A DNA stretch of 64,000 nt. Source: Alcanivorax sp. 24. GTDB taxonomy: Bacteria; Pseudomonadota; Gammaproteobacteria; Pseudomonadales; Alcanivoracaceae. Below are positions 9,951 to 19,544 of this stretch, one piece after another (within the stretch, counting starts at the first letter, position 1; every line of letters begins with the position of its first letter). The notes under the pieces were generated by a model, which was not told the DNA's origin, did no database searches, and saw only the letters and a program-made list of their open reading frames with translations. A program made the translations under genes and the position numbers. The stretch is from positions 205,494 to 269,493 of the forward strand of contig NZ_SNUA01000007.1 in assembly GCF_004360225.1 (NCBI RefSeq), read 5' to 3'.

Positions 9951-10654
9951 TGCGGGCGATGATCCTGGCGGCGGGCTATGGTAATCGCATGCGGCCGCTC
10001 ACCGATCATACGCCCAAACCATTGCTGGAGGCGGGCGGCAAGCCGTTGATCGAGCATCTGATCGAAGGGCTGAGCCGTGCCGGCTTCGATGAACTGGTGA
10101 TCAATACCGGCTGGCTGGGCGAGCAGCTGCCGGCGCGGTTGGGGGATGGGGAGCGCTTCGGTGCGCGGATCCGCTGGTCCCATGAAGGCACTCCACTGGA
10201 AACCGCCGGCGGTATTCTGCGTGCCCTGCCGATGCTGGGCGATGAGCCGTTCGCGCTGGTCAATGGCGATATCTGGACCGATTACGATTTCAGTCGCCTG
10301 AACCGCGACCTGGCCGCCGACCGTGCCCATTTGGTGCTGGTGGACAATCCGGCGCACCATGCGGACGGGGATTTCCATTTAACAGAGCAGGGCCGGGTAC
10401 GGGATAATGGCGCGGCGCGGCTGACCTACGCGGGCATCGCCTGCCTGCATCCGGCATTGTTTCACGGCTTGGCATCCGGCGAGCAAAAGCTGGCGCCGCT
10501 GCTGCGCGCGGCCATGGCCGATGAACGGGTCAGCGGTGAACATCACCAGGGGCAGTGGTGGGATATTGGAACCCCGCGGCGCCTGGAACAACTGGACCAA
10601 TTCTTACGCGTCCGAGCCGTGGGTTCGGGCGGTGCTGGAGAACTCGATGGGTAA
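9950..10654 (+). CDS. murU: MurU, MurNAc-1-phosphate uridylyltransferase
   Basis: A 234-residue nucleotidyltransferase with the signature [14 protein letters not shown] near the N terminus, followed by TPKPLL. MurU makes UDP-MurNAc from MurNAc-1-P and UTP in the cell-wall recycling shortcut. The start shares one base with the amgK stop (TGATG), so the pair is translationally coupled. The frame is open further upstream, from 9758, but that part lies inside amgK. The fold alone would allow another sugar nucleotidylyltransferase; the amgK partner decides it. Confidence 0.88.
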   Translation: MRAMILAAGYGNRMRPLTDHTPKPLLEAGGKPLIEHLIEGLSRAGFDELVINTGWLGEQLPARLGDGERFGARIRWSHEGTPLETAGGILRALPMLGDEPFALVNGDIWTDYDFSRLNRDLAADRAHLVLVDNPAHHADGDFHLTEQGRVRDNGAARLTYAGIACLHPALFHGLASGEQKLAPLLRAAMADERVSGEHHQGQWWDIGTPRRLEQLDQFLRVRAVGSGGAGELDG

Positions 10655-11321
10655 GCAAACCCCCTGGATCGCGCCTTCCATTCTGGCCGCGGACTTTGCC
10701 CGGTTGGGAGAGGAATGCGAGGCGGTATTGGCCGCCGGCGCCGACGTGATTCATTTCGACGTCATGGACAATCATTATGTGCCGAATCTGACCATTGGTC
10801 CGATGGTATGTCAGGCACTGCGCAAACATGGCATCGAAGCCCCCATCGACGTGCACCTGATGGTGTCGCCGGTGGATGATCTGATCGCTATGTTCGCCGA
10901 CGCCGGTGCCTCCATGATCACCTTTCACCCGGAAGCCTCCCGCCATGTGGACCGCTCCCTGCAACTGATCCGGGATGCCGGTTGCCAGGCCGGGCTGGTG
11001 TTGAATCCGGCGACCACGCCGGAGTGCCTGGAATATGTCATGGACAAGCTCGACATGATCCTGCTGATGAGCGTGAACCCGGGCTTCGGTGGGCAGAAGT
11101 TCATCCCTGGCACTTTGAACAAGATCAAGCAGGTGCGCGCCCTTATCGACCAGCAGGACCGGCCGATCCGTCTGGAAGTCGATGGTGGCGTGTCGGAGAA
11201 GAACATCCGCGAGGTGGCCGGCGCCGGCGCCGACACTTTTGTCGCCGGGTCCGCGATTTTCGGCAAGACCGACTACCGGGCGGTGATTGAACGGATGCGT
11301 GCCGAACTGGCCCTGGCCTGA
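10647..11321 (+). CDS. rpe: Ribulose-phosphate 3-epimerase
   Basis: The 224-residue TIM-barrel enzyme interconverts ribulose-5-P and xylulose-5-P. Metal and catalytic residues are visible as HFDVMD (36-41) and DVHLMV (69-73), with the phosphate loop [12 protein letters not shown] at 141-152 and VDGGV near 180. The start at 10647 overlaps the end of murU by 8 bases and has a GGAG site. In pseudomonads rpe usually precedes gph and trpE; here it has moved next to murU. Confidence 0.96.
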   Translation: MGKQTPWIAPSILAADFARLGEECEAVLAAGADVIHFDVMDNHYVPNLTIGPMVCQALRKHGIEAPIDVHLMVSPVDDLIAMFADAGASMITFHPEASRHVDRSLQLIRDAGCQAGLVLNPATTPECLEYVMDKLDMILLMSVNPGFGGQKFIPGTLNKIKQVRALIDQQDRPIRLEVDGGVSEKNIREVAGAGADTFVAGSAIFGKTDYRAVIERMRAELALA

Positions 11322-12116
11322 ATGAGCGGCATCCGCACCCGTGCCGCCGGGCACGGCGAAATGCTGGTGTGGTCGTTGCTGATCGGGACTTCCTTTCCCA
11401 CCGCGGAATATCTGGTTCGGGACGCGCACCCGCTGCCTCTGACCGGAGTACGCTTTCTGATCGCCGCGCTGCTGCTGGCTCCGGTAGCCGCCCGGGTGGC
11501 GATCAACCCGCGCCGTTTGCTGATCTGGGCGATCCTGGGCGTGCTGCTGGCGGTGTTTTTCTGGGCCCAGTTCCAGGCTCTGCGAACCGTTGGCAGTATC
11601 GAGTTGTCTCTGTTGTACCTGCTGTCGCCGCCGGGTACCGCGATTCTGGCCTGGTACGCCAACCGGGAGTATCTGCACCCGGTGCCGCTGACGGTGTTTG
11701 CTCTGGCGCTGTATCTGGTGATCCAGTACTGGATTATGCCGGCGCCCACTGATCTGCTGGCGCTGCTGGCGCGGCCGGGCAGCCAGATTTATTTGCTCGG
11801 GTGCGCGGCGGTGATCGGCTACGCGGTATTGTCCCGTGGGGCTATTTTGCGCAACTGGCTGCCCGCGGCGGCGGCCACCACCACGTTCTGGAGCCTGCTG
11901 TTCGCCGGCCTGTTGCTCTGCCTGGTGGGTGTGACGCGATTACCGGAAGTGACGCAGTGGCATTGGGAGCAGTGGTGGCGGCTGGTTTATCTGGCGGTCT
12001 TTACCAGCATCCTTTCCTATTGGTTGATGCAGAGGGCGTTGCAGAAGCTGCATCCGGCCATCGTCGTTGCCTACGGCGCGGTGGTGCCGTTATGGGTGGC
12101 GCTGCTACCCTTTTGA
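11322..12116 (+). CDS. EamA/DMT-family transporter, apparently short at the C terminus
   Basis: A 264-residue integral membrane protein of the drug/metabolite transporter type. About nine membrane segments can be placed, against ten in the usual roughly 290-residue family. The protein stops inside what is normally the ninth helix (AVVPLWVALLPF), so the last helix and tail are missing. It starts directly after the rpe stop. The end lies 22 bases before the next gene, which fits a deletion fusing the two. The substrate is unknown. Confidence 0.75.
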   Translation: MSGIRTRAAGHGEMLVWSLLIGTSFPTAEYLVRDAHPLPLTGVRFLIAALLLAPVAARVAINPRRLLIWAILGVLLAVFFWAQFQALRTVGSIELSLLYLLSPPGTAILAWYANREYLHPVPLTVFALALYLVIQYWIMPAPTDLLALLARPGSQIYLLGCAAVIGYAVLSRGAILRNWLPAAAATTTFWSLLFAGLLLCLVGVTRLPEVTQWHWEQWWRLVYLAVFTSILSYWLMQRALQKLHPAIVVAYGAVVPLWVALLPF

Positions 12117-12138
12117 CGAGGAAGAAACGGATTATCGA

Positions 12139-12678
12139 ATGCGCCTGGTAAGCGGAGTGATACTGTTGTGCGTGCTGCTGGCCGGTTGTGCCAGCCGGCC
12201 GGTGGTGGTGGAAGATCGAAACGAGCCGGAGCCGGGCGGCCACGCGGACCCGGAACAGACCGTGTCTATGGAGGATTACTCCGTGGATATGGCCAATCCG
12301 GGGATGGTGCACGCTTTGCTCAGCGCGCAGCTGCGGGAATGGGAAGGCACGCCTTACCGGCTGGGCGGGATGACCCGCAAAGGTGTTGATTGCTCCGGCT
12401 TTGTGTTCCTGACCTTTCATGATCGCCTGGGCGTGCGCCTGCCGCGCACCACGGACCAGCAGGCGAGGGTGGGGGAGAAAGTGGCCAAGGATCAGTTGCA
12501 GACCGGTGACCTGGTGTTCTTCCGCACGGGCCGCGGTGTTCGTCATGTGGGGATCTATATGAACCACGGCCGTTTCATGCACGCCTCCACCAGCAGAGGG
12601 GTGATGATCTCGTCGCTGGACAATGTCTACTGGCGCTCCCATTACTGGACCGCCCGCCGTATCGAGACGCGCTTTTAA
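12139..12678 (+). CDS. NlpC/P60-family lipoprotein, probable peptidoglycan endopeptidase
   Basis: A 179-residue precursor with a lipobox LAGC (Cys17) followed by ASR, so it should be lipidated and sorted to the outer membrane. The papain-like NlpC/P60 domain has C85 (DCSGF), H136 (RHVGIY) and H148 as the likely triad. Members cut peptide cross-links or stems, which suits its place after the murein-recycling genes amgK and murU. The ATG at 12139 is chosen because it begins the signal peptide; GAGGAAG lies upstream at longer than usual spacing. Confidence 0.88.
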   Translation: MRLVSGVILLCVLLAGCASRPVVVEDRNEPEPGGHADPEQTVSMEDYSVDMANPGMVHALLSAQLREWEGTPYRLGGMTRKGVDCSGFVFLTFHDRLGVRLPRTTDQQARVGEKVAKDQLQTGDLVFFRTGRGVRHVGIYMNHGRFMHASTSRGVMISSLDNVYWRSHYWTARRIETRF

Positions 12679-12813
12679 GACGCCGGACGTCTGACGCCAA
12701 GATCAACGCTCCCGCGCTCGGATGACATGGCGGTTGCGCAACCACTAGTGCCCCATAATTCGCTGGCACGCGTACACGCGGCACGCCAAACCCAAAGCCT
12801 GGAGAGATACAAG

Positions 12814-12897
12814 GCCGCTGTGGGAAGCTTGCTTGAAAGCGAATGTGTCAATGCCAGAGGTCCGTAATTCGCCAGCAAGCTGGTCTCCCACGGCGGC
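12814..12897. repeat. REP-like palindrome pair R1
   Basis: Two facing copies of the GCCGCTGTGGGAAGC...GCGAAT motif form a long imperfect hairpin between the convergent NlpC/P60 and HxlR genes. Related copies lie at seven other sites in the window. A GCGTG-type heptad block flanks it at 12761-12787, and a weaker facing block overlaps the HxlR stop. Confidence 0.85.
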
Positions 12898-12945
12898 TTC
12901 GTAGTTCGATCCGTGGGAGATTCTGCTTTGGCAGCGAATGGTGTG

Positions 12946-13392
12946 TTAGCGTCCGACCTTGGTTTCCTCAAAACGCACATCGCGGACGGTCAGGGGCTGG
13001 CCGTCATCGCCCTCCACGTGGAGCTGGCGAATGGGATGGCCGCTGACCCTGTCCACCAGCCGCAGATCGTCCCGATTGCCGTTCCAGCGCTCGCTCCATT
13101 GCCGCAGCGCGGTGATCACCGTGAACAGGTCGCGGCCCTTGTCGGTGAGCCGGTACTCGTAGCGGGTGCCGTGCTCGCCGGCATCCACCTTGCTCATCAC
13201 GCCACTGTCCACCAGCCGGTTGAGACGGTTGCAGAGGATATTCTTGGCGATCCCCAGCCGTTGCTGAAAGTCGACGAAACGACGGGTGCCCAGCATGGCT
13301 TCCTTGACCACCAGCAACGACCACCAGTCCCCCACTTGATCCAGGGCGCAGGCCACGGAGCAATCCAGGTCGTCAAAGCGTTTTCGGGTCAC
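12946..13392 (-). CDS. HxlR-family transcriptional regulator
   Basis: A 148-residue winged-helix regulator (DUF24/HxlR). The helix-turn-helix spans about residues 20-100 (DWWSLLVVKEAM, then KNILCNRLNRLVDSG). A cysteine near the N terminus (C11, with C15 close by) matches the redox- or electrophile-sensing Cys of the YodB/QorR branch. It is divergent from the Old Yellow Enzyme gene, with a palindrome between them, so it probably controls that gene and itself. The sensing role is inferred. Confidence 0.88.
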   Translation of the reverse strand: MTRKRFDDLDCSVACALDQVGDWWSLLVVKEAMLGTRRFVDFQQRLGIAKNILCNRLNRLVDSGVMSKVDAGEHGTRYEYRLTDKGRDLFTVITALRQWSERWNGNRDDLRLVDRVSGHPIRQLHVEGDDGQPLTVRDVRFEETKVGR

Positions 13393-13480
13393 GGGCGGGG
13401 CCCTCCAAAGGGATTTGGCATATGGAAGAACGTCTTCAGTCTATCCAAAATGGTTGCATGATGAAACCGTCCTGGTTTAC

Positions 13481-13497
13481 GGTTGCGATCTGCAACC
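13481..13497. promoter_or_regulatory. Candidate HxlR operator (GGTTGC-N5-GCAACC)
   Basis: A perfect palindrome with 6-base arms and a 5-base spacer lies in the 150-base divergent region between the HxlR gene and the Old Yellow Enzyme gene. A further half-site GGTTGC is at 13452-13457. Position and symmetry suit a dimeric regulator; binding is not shown. Confidence 0.5.
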
Positions 13498-13542
13498 AAA
13501 TTGGACGGCGGCCGGGGCCGCCACGACTCGGGAGAACCGGTT

Positions 13543-14655
13543 ATGAGTACCTCGCTGGATGCGTTGTTGCGTCCGTTTGAACACAAATCCCTGAAATTGC
13601 GTAACCGCGTGGCCATGGCGCCGATGACGCGCAATTTTTCCCCGGATTACATTCCCAATGAGGATGTGGCCGCTTACTACCGCCGCCGCGCCGAAGGCGA
13701 GGTGGGGCTGATCATTACCGAGGGCACCACCGTGGGCCATGTGGCGGCCAACGGTTACGAGCGGGTGCCGGCTTTTCATGGCGAGTTGGCCTTGGCCGGC
13801 TGGAAGCGGGTGGTGGATCAGGTCCATCAGGCCGGCGGTGCCATTATTCCCCAGCTCTGGCACGTGGGGGCGGTGCGCCGGCCCGGTGTTGGCCCGGACA
13901 AGGACGTGCCCGGTTATTCCCCTTCCGGTCTGTTCAAGCCGGGTAAGGAGAGCGGCCATGCCATGACCCTGGAAGACATCGACGACGTTATCCGGGCTTT
14001 CGCCGAATCCGCCCGCCACGCCCGGGATCTGGGGTTCGATGGTGTGGAAATCCACGGGGCCCATGGCTATCTGCTTGATCAGTTCTTCTGGGAAGGCACC
14101 AATCAGCGGGATGACCAGTACGGCGGCGACATGGATAACCGCGGACGTTTCGTCGCGGACATCGTGCGCGCGGTACGCGAGGCGGTGGGTGAGGACTTCG
14201 CCATTGTGCTGCGCTATTCCCAATGGAAGCAGCAGGATTATGAGGCCCGGCTGGCCAACAGCCCGCAGGAACTGGAACGCTTCCTGACCCCGCTGGTGGA
14301 TGCCGGCGTCGACCTGTTCCACGCTTCCACTCGCCGTTTCTGGGTGCCGGAGTTCGAGGGCTCTGATCTCAATCTGGCCGGCTGGACCCGCAAGTTGACC
14401 GGTAAGCCGACCCTGTCCGTGGGCAGTGTGGGTCTGGACGACGACTTCATCGGCCACAACAACCAGGGTATGGGCGGTACCGCCAACCCGGTGGGTATCG
14501 AGGAGCTGGAACGACGCATGGAGAATGACGAGTTCGATCTGATTGCCGTCGGCCGGGCGTTGCTGCAGGACCCGAACTGGCTGGTGAAGATGCGGGAAGG
14601 CCGCGAGCAGGAGATCGAGATTTTCACCAAGAAAGCGCTGGGTTCGCTGAGTTGA
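13543..14655 (+). CDS. Old Yellow Enzyme-family alkene reductase
   Basis: A 370-residue FMN-dependent NAD(P)H oxidoreductase with a TIM-barrel fold. Visible features are the N-terminal AMAPMTR, the substrate-binding His pair in EIHGAHGYL and the FWEGTNQRDD barrel segment. Such enzymes reduce electrophilic alkenes, quinones or nitro compounds. The ATG at 13543 has a GGAG site 8 bases upstream; the open frame to 13483 runs through the candidate operator and is rejected. It is probably induced through the divergent HxlR regulator. Confidence 0.92.
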   Translation: MSTSLDALLRPFEHKSLKLRNRVAMAPMTRNFSPDYIPNEDVAAYYRRRAEGEVGLIITEGTTVGHVAANGYERVPAFHGELALAGWKRVVDQVHQAGGAIIPQLWHVGAVRRPGVGPDKDVPGYSPSGLFKPGKESGHAMTLEDIDDVIRAFAESARHARDLGFDGVEIHGAHGYLLDQFFWEGTNQRDDQYGGDMDNRGRFVADIVRAVREAVGEDFAIVLRYSQWKQQDYEARLANSPQELERFLTPLVDAGVDLFHASTRRFWVPEFEGSDLNLAGWTRKLTGKPTLSVGSVGLDDDFIGHNNQGMGGTANPVGIEELERRMENDEFDLIAVGRALLQDPNWLVKMREGREQEIEIFTKKALGSLS

Positions 14656-14684
14656 GTGAGGCGGAGTTCTGCTGTCCCATGGCT

Positions 14685-14974
14685 CGCTAACACGCAACAC
14701 GCAACACGCAACACGCAACACGCAACACGCAACACGCAACACGCCGTCACGCTAACACGCCTTGAAAACACCCGGTCATCCCGGGCTTGAGAGTTCAATG
14801 GAGAGCTCAATGAGCTTTCTGGAGACAGAGGGTCGAGGGGGAGACCGGTAGGGATATAGAAGGAGATGCCGGATCAAGTCCGGCATGGCGGGGTTCCTTT
14901 GGATTATGTCCCCAAGGCCCGCAAGCGGGCCTCGGGTTTGGCGTGCCGGCGTGTTGCGTGTAAGCGTGCCAGCG
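14685..14974. repeat. Composite element: inverted GCGTGTT-type heptad arms around a MITE
   Basis: The left arm includes seven perfect GCAACAC units at 14694-14742 plus looser CGCTAACACGC units to 14761. The right arm (14941-14974) is the inverted counterpart, built of GCGTGCC, GCGTGTT and GCGTGTA units. MITE copy 2 lies between them. The element fills most of the 365-base gene-free stretch 14656-15020 between the convergent Old Yellow Enzyme and MFS genes; no gene was found there. Confidence 0.8.
14758..14902. repeat. MITE-like dispersed element, copy 2
   Basis: It carries the GGTCATCCCGGGCTTGA block at the left and the GATGCCGGATCAAGTCCGGC block at the right, like copies 1 and 3. The outer ends (CCTTGAAAACACCC and GGGGTTCCTTTGG) are degenerate inverted repeats. 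It is nested between heptad arms. Confidence 0.7.
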
Positions 14975-15020
14975 AGTTGTGAGACACCTCTGGCCCACGG
15001 GCCGCGATTCTTGTTGGGTG

Positions 15021-16334
15021 TTAACCCGCTTCCAATGACTTGTTGATGCGCAGCGCCAGCAGCGTGCAAATCACCCCGGACAACAGATAAACGCTGACAT
15101 AAGCCAGGCCGAATTTGGCCGATAGCCCCAACGCCACCAGCGGCGCGAAGGCGGCGCCGAACAGCCAGGCGAAGTCGGAGGTCAGGGCTGCTCCGGTATA
15201 GCGGAAGCGGCGCTGGAAGTTGGCGGTGACGGTGCCGGACGCCTGTCCGTAGGACAGACCCAACAAAAAGAAGCCGACCAGAATGAAAATGTCCTGCTGT
15301 ACCGCGTTACCGTTCATCAGCAACGGCGTGAACAGACTGAAAATCCCGATCAGCACCGCCAGCGAGCCGACGGTGGTGCGTTTGCCGATCCGCTCAGCGA
15401 TCCAGCCGGAGGCGATGGTGCCGACAATCGCCAGGATCGCCCCGATGGCCTGGACGATCAGCACGTCCGGCACATTCTGAGAGCCGTTCAGCACGATCCA
15501 GGACAACGGGAAGATGGTCACCAGATGGAACAGGGCATAGCTGGCCAGGGCGGCAAAGGCGCCGATGAAGATATTGTAGCCTTGCTCTTGCAACATTTTG
15601 CGTGTGCTCAGCGGCTCCAGCTCGCTCTCTTCCAGCGCCGCCGTGTACTCATGGGTCAGTACCAGCCGCAGGCGGGCGAACAGGGCCACCACGTTGATGG
15701 CGAACGCCACGAAGAACGGATAGCGCCAGCCCCAGCCAAGGAAATCCTCGGTGGACAAACTCATGTAGAGAAACAGGAACAGGACGCTGGCCACCAGGAA
15801 ACCGATGGGGGCGCCCAGCTGGCCGATCATGGCGAAGCGCGAGCGGCGGTTTTTCGGCGTGTTCAGCGCCAGCAACGAGGGCAAGCCGTCCCAGGACCCG
15901 CCCAGGGCCAGGCCCTGCAAGATGCGCAGCAGCGACAACACCAGGATGGCATAGCCGCCCAGCACCGCGTGGCCGGGCAGGAAGGCGATGCCGGCGGTGG
16001 CGGTGCCGAGCAGGAACAGGGCGGCGGTCAGTTTGACGCTGCGGCCCCAGTGGCGCTGGATGGTCATGAACAGCGCGGTGCCGAAGGGGCGGGCGATGAA
16101 AGCGAAGGAAAATATGGTGAAGGCGTACAGCAAGCCCTCGAGGCGGCCGGCGAAGGGAAAAAACACCGACGGAAACACCAGAACCGAGGCTATTCCATAA
16201 ACAAAGAAGTCGAAGTACTCTGAGGTGCGGCCGATCACCACCCCCACCGCGATCTCGTTCGGCGCCACCGGTTGATGGACTTCCGGAGCGGAAGAGTAAG
16301 AGGACACGGCGGCGGAATCGTTAGTTGTTATCAT
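15021..16334 (-). CDS. MFS transporter, metabolite:H+ symporter type
   Basis: A 437-residue protein with about 12 membrane segments. The N-terminal GRTSEYFDFFVYG and the following ARPFGTALF resemble the metabolite:proton symporter branch of the major facilitator superfamily. The substrate (often an organic acid or betaine) cannot be read from the sequence. It is divergent from cyoA; a perfect palindrome lies in the 106-base gap. Confidence 0.85.
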   Translation of the reverse strand: MITTNDSAAVSSYSSAPEVHQPVAPNEIAVGVVIGRTSEYFDFFVYGIASVLVFPSVFFPFAGRLEGLLYAFTIFSFAFIARPFGTALFMTIQRHWGRSVKLTAALFLLGTATAGIAFLPGHAVLGGYAILVLSLLRILQGLALGGSWDGLPSLLALNTPKNRRSRFAMIGQLGAPIGFLVASVLFLFLYMSLSTEDFLGWGWRYPFFVAFAINVVALFARLRLVLTHEYTAALEESELEPLSTRKMLQEQGYNIFIGAFAALASYALFHLVTIFPLSWIVLNGSQNVPDVLIVQAIGAILAIVGTIASGWIAERIGKRTTVGSLAVLIGIFSLFTPLLMNGNAVQQDIFILVGFFLLGLSYGQASGTVTANFQRRFRYTGAALTSDFAWLFGAAFAPLVALGLSAKFGLAYVSVYLLSGVICTLLALRINKSLEAG

Positions 16335-16395
16335 TGCTGTACCTCACCAAATCAAGTCCAACCGATCATAATCACTTTCTCGATATCGTGACACC

Positions 16396-16414
16396 ATTGG
16401 ACAAAATGTCCAAT
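16396..16414. promoter_or_regulatory. Palindrome ATTGGAC-N5-GTCCAAT upstream of cyoA
   Basis: A perfect inverted repeat with 7-base arms lies 27 bases before the cyoA start and 62 bases before the divergent MFS gene. It could be an operator for either gene. No -10 element could be placed with confidence. Confidence 0.5.
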
Positions 16415-16440
16415 TCAACATTCCGGGCTGGAGGCGTACA

Positions 16441-17472
16441 GTGCGCGGCACCCTGGACTACTTACAATACTCGGCAATGCCAATTCTCAAGCTAGTACGC
16501 GGGCTGTCACTGGCCGCCGCCGTCGCTTTGCTGGCGGGGTGTGATGCAGTGGTCATGTCACCATCCGGTGATGTGGCCGCCCAACAACGTGACCTGATCG
16601 TCTGGGCCACGGTGTTGATGCTTCTGGTGATCGTGCCCGTCATCATCCTTACTCTGTTGTTCGCCTGGCGCTACCGTTCTTCCAACAAGGAAGCGACCTA
16701 CAAGCCGGATTGGGACCATTCCACGGTGTTGGAACTGGTGATCTGGGGTGTGCCGCTGTTGATCATCATCGCCCTGGGGGCGATGACCTACGTCAGCACC
16801 CACAAATTGGACCCTTACCGTCCATTGGACCGCATCGGACCGGGTCAACCGGTACCGGAGGGCGTGGAGCCGCTGGTGGTGGAAGTGGTCTCCCTGGACT
16901 GGAAATGGCTGTTCTTTTACCCGGAGCAGGGCATCGCCACGGTCAATGAACTGGCAGCGCCGGTGGATCGCCCGATCCGCTTCAAGATCACCTCCTCGTC
17001 CACCATGAATTCCTTCTTCATCCCGGCCTTGGCCGGACAGATCTACGCCATGGCGGGTATGGAAACCAAGCTGCATGGGGTGATCAACGAAGAGGGGATT
17101 TACGACGGTTTCTCCGCCAACTACAGCGGTGCCGGTTTCTCGCACATGCGCTTCAAGTTCCACGGCATGAGCGACGCCGACTTCGGTGAGTGGGTGGCGA
17201 AAGTGGCCGCCGAGGGCGATACCCTGGACCGCGACGTTTATCGGGAGCTGGAGAAGCCGAGCGAGCGCGAGCCCGTACACTACTATGCCGATGTGGATCC
17301 CACACTCTACGACGCGATTCTGAATCTCTGCGTGGAGCCCGGCACCATGTGTATGAAAGACATGATGATGTTTGGTCATGGCGGTCATGGCGGCGGCAAT
17401 GTCGGCAAGGACGACGGCCATGAAGGCCATGGTGATCCCGCCGCTGGCCACGGGCACGAACAGCATCAGTGA
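16441..17472 (+). CDS. cyoA: CyoA, cytochrome bo3 quinol oxidase subunit II
   Basis: A 343-residue lipoprotein precursor with lipobox LLAGC (Cys34), two membrane helices (about 49-74 and 93-115) and a periplasmic cupredoxin domain. The Cys pair of a CuA centre is absent from the segment around GMETKLHGV, so this is a quinol oxidase, not cytochrome c oxidase. The C terminus is an unusual His/Gly-rich tail (about 312-343). GTG at 16441 has a perfect GGAGG site 6 bases upstream; ATG at 16477 also gives a good signal peptide but lacks such a site. Confidence 0.93.
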   Translation: MRGTLDYLQYSAMPILKLVRGLSLAAAVALLAGCDAVVMSPSGDVAAQQRDLIVWATVLMLLVIVPVIILTLLFAWRYRSSNKEATYKPDWDHSTVLELVIWGVPLLIIIALGAMTYVSTHKLDPYRPLDRIGPGQPVPEGVEPLVVEVVSLDWKWLFFYPEQGIATVNELAAPVDRPIRFKITSSSTMNSFFIPALAGQIYAMAGMETKLHGVINEEGIYDGFSANYSGAGFSHMRFKFHGMSDADFGEWVAKVAAEGDTLDRDVYRELEKPSEREPVHYYADVDPTLYDAILNLCVEPGTMCMKDMMMFGHGGHGGGNVGKDDGHEGHGDPAAGHGHEQHQ

Positions 17473-17540
17473 TGGAATGACGCGGTCTTCCATCGTTCCG
17501 ATACACCTTTCATGAAGCGCCTTGGGCGTCGGTATGCAAA

Positions 17541-19544
17541 ATGTTTGATCAAATCGACCTGACCAAGCTCATTTTCGGTCGCCTCACCTGGGAGGCGATT
17601 CCCTATCATGAGCCGATCCTGATCGCCACGTTCGCCGCGGTGATCCTTGGTGGTATCGCGTTGCTGGTGGCTCTGACCTATTTCCGCCTGTGGGGTTACC
17701 TGTGGCGGGAATGGTTCACCAGCATTGACCATAAAAAGATCGGCATCATGTACATCATTCTGGCTCTGGTGATGCTGCTGCGCGGCTTCGCCGATGCCAT
17801 CATGATGCGTATCCAGCAGGCCTGGGCCTTCGGTGACTCCGCCGGCTACCTGCCACCGGATCACTATGATCAGATCTTCACCGCCCACGGCGTGATCATG
17901 ATCTTCTTCGTCGCCATGCCTCTGGTCACCGGCATCATGAACTACGTGGTGCCGTTGCAGATCGGGGCCCGCGACGTGGCCTTCCCGTTCCTGAATAACT
18001 TCTCTTTCTGGATGACCACCTCCGGTGCCGTGCTGGTCATGGTGTCCCTGTTCATCGGTGAATTCGCCAAGACCGGCTGGCTCGCCTATCCCCCACTAGC
18101 GGGTATAGACAAGAGTCCCGGAGTCGGGGTGGACTACTACATATGGGCCTTGCAGATCGCGGGTGTCGGTACCCTCCTATCGGGCGTGAACCTGTTGGTG
18201 ACCATCGTCAAGATGCGGGCGCCGGGTATGACCATGATGAAGATGCCGGTGTTCACCTGGACTGCTCTCTGCACCAACGTGCTCATCGTGGCCGCTTTCC
18301 CGGTGCTGACCGCCGTGTTGGCGATGCTGACCCTGGACCGCTATCTCGGTACCAACTTTTTTACCGAAGATCTGGGTGGCAACGCCATGATGTACATCAA
18401 TCTTATCTGGATTTGGGGTCACCCCGAGGTGTACATCCTGATTCTGCCGGCATTCGGTGTGTTCTCCGAGATCGTGTCCACTTACTCCGGCAAGCGTTTG
18501 TTCGGCTATGCCTCCATGGTCTACGCCACCGTGGTGATCACCGTGCTGTCCTACCTGGTATGGCTGCACCACTTCTTCACCATGGGGTCGGGGGCCAGTG
18601 TGAACTCGTTCTTCGGCATCACCACGATGATCATCTCGATCCCCACCGGGGCCAAGGTGTTCAACTGGCTGTTCACCATGTATCGCGGCCGTATCCGCTT
18701 CGACGTGCCGATGCTGTGGACCGTGGGCTTCATGGTCACCTTCGTCATCGGTGGTATGACCGGGGTGTTGCTGGCGGTGCCGCCGGCGGACTTCGTGCTG
18801 CATAACAGCCTGTTCCTGATCGCGCACTTCCATAACGTGATCATCGGTGGGGTACTGTTCGGCATGCTGGCGGCGATTACCTACTGGTTCCCGAAGGCCT
18901 TCGGCTTCAAGCTGGATCCGTTCTGGGGCAAGGTCTCGTTCTGGTTCTGGCTGACTGGCTTCTATTTCGCCTTCATGCCGTTGTATGTGCTGGGCCTGAT
19001 GGGCGTGACCCGTCGCATGAGCCAGTTCGATGATCCGTCCCTGCAGATCTGGTTCCAGGTGGCCGCGTTTGGCGCCGTGCTGATCGCCATCGGCATCGCC
19101 GCCTTCCTGATTCAACTGGTGGTGAGCTTCATGCGCCGGGAATCCTTGCGTGATGAGACCGGTGATCCCTGGGATGGCCGTACCCTGGAGTGGTCCACTT
19201 CCTCTCCGCCGCCGGCCTACAACTTCGCCTTCACCCCGCGCGTGCACGATCTGGACGCCTGGTGGCAGATGAAACAGCACGGCTACAAACGTCCGGAAAG
19301 CGGTTTCCTGCCGATCCACATGCCCAAGAACACCGGGGCCGGGATCATTCTGGCGGGCATCAGCACGGTGCTGGGTTTCGCGTTGATCTGGCATATGTGG
19401 CTGCTGGCCGGCGTATCCTTCCTGGGGCTGCTGGTGGTGGCCATCGGTCACACCTTCAACTACAACCGCGACTACCATATTCCGGTGGAAGAGGTAGAGC
19501 GCGTGGAAGCGGAACGGACACGGGTACTCGCGAACCATGGTTGA
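17541..19544 (+). CDS. cyoB: CyoB, cytochrome bo3 quinol oxidase subunit I
   Basis: The 667-residue catalytic subunit is a proton-pumping haem-copper oxidase. Every key residue is found at the E. coli number plus 10: haem b ligands H116 and H431, haem o3 ligand H429, CuB ligands H294, H343 and H344, and crosslink tyrosine Y298. The quinol-site residues R81, D85, H108 and Q111 are also present, confirming quinol as donor. It lies 68 bases after cyoA, and its last bases overlap cyoC. Confidence 0.98.
   Translation: MFDQIDLTKLIFGRLTWEAIPYHEPILIATFAAVILGGIALLVALTYFRLWGYLWREWFTSIDHKKIGIMYIILALVMLLRGFADAIMMRIQQAWAFGDSAGYLPPDHYDQIFTAHGVIMIFFVAMPLVTGIMNYVVPLQIGARDVAFPFLNNFSFWMTTSGAVLVMVSLFIGEFAKTGWLAYPPLAGIDKSPGVGVDYYIWALQIAGVGTLLSGVNLLVTIVKMRAPGMTMMKMPVFTWTALCTNVLIVAAFPVLTAVLAMLTLDRYLGTNFFTEDLGGNAMMYINLIWIWGHPEVYILILPAFGVFSEIVSTYSGKRLFGYASMVYATVVITVLSYLVWLHHFFTMGSGASVNSFFGITTMIISIPTGAKVFNWLFTMYRGRIRFDVPMLWTVGFMVTFVIGGMTGVLLAVPPADFVLHNSLFLIAHFHNVIIGGVLFGMLAAITYWFPKAFGFKLDPFWGKVSFWFWLTGFYFAFMPLYVLGLMGVTRRMSQFDDPSLQIWFQVAAFGAVLIAIGIAAFLIQLVVSFMRRESLRDETGDPWDGRTLEWSTSSPPPAYNFAFTPRVHDLDAWWQMKQHGYKRPESGFLPIHMPKNTGAGIILAGISTVLGFALIWHMWLLAGVSFLGLLVVAIGHTFNYNRDYHIPVEEVERVEAERTRVLANHG

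Noticed and set aside
14685..14761. CRISPR array
   Set aside because: The units are 7 bases with no spacers, and no cas gene is nearby.
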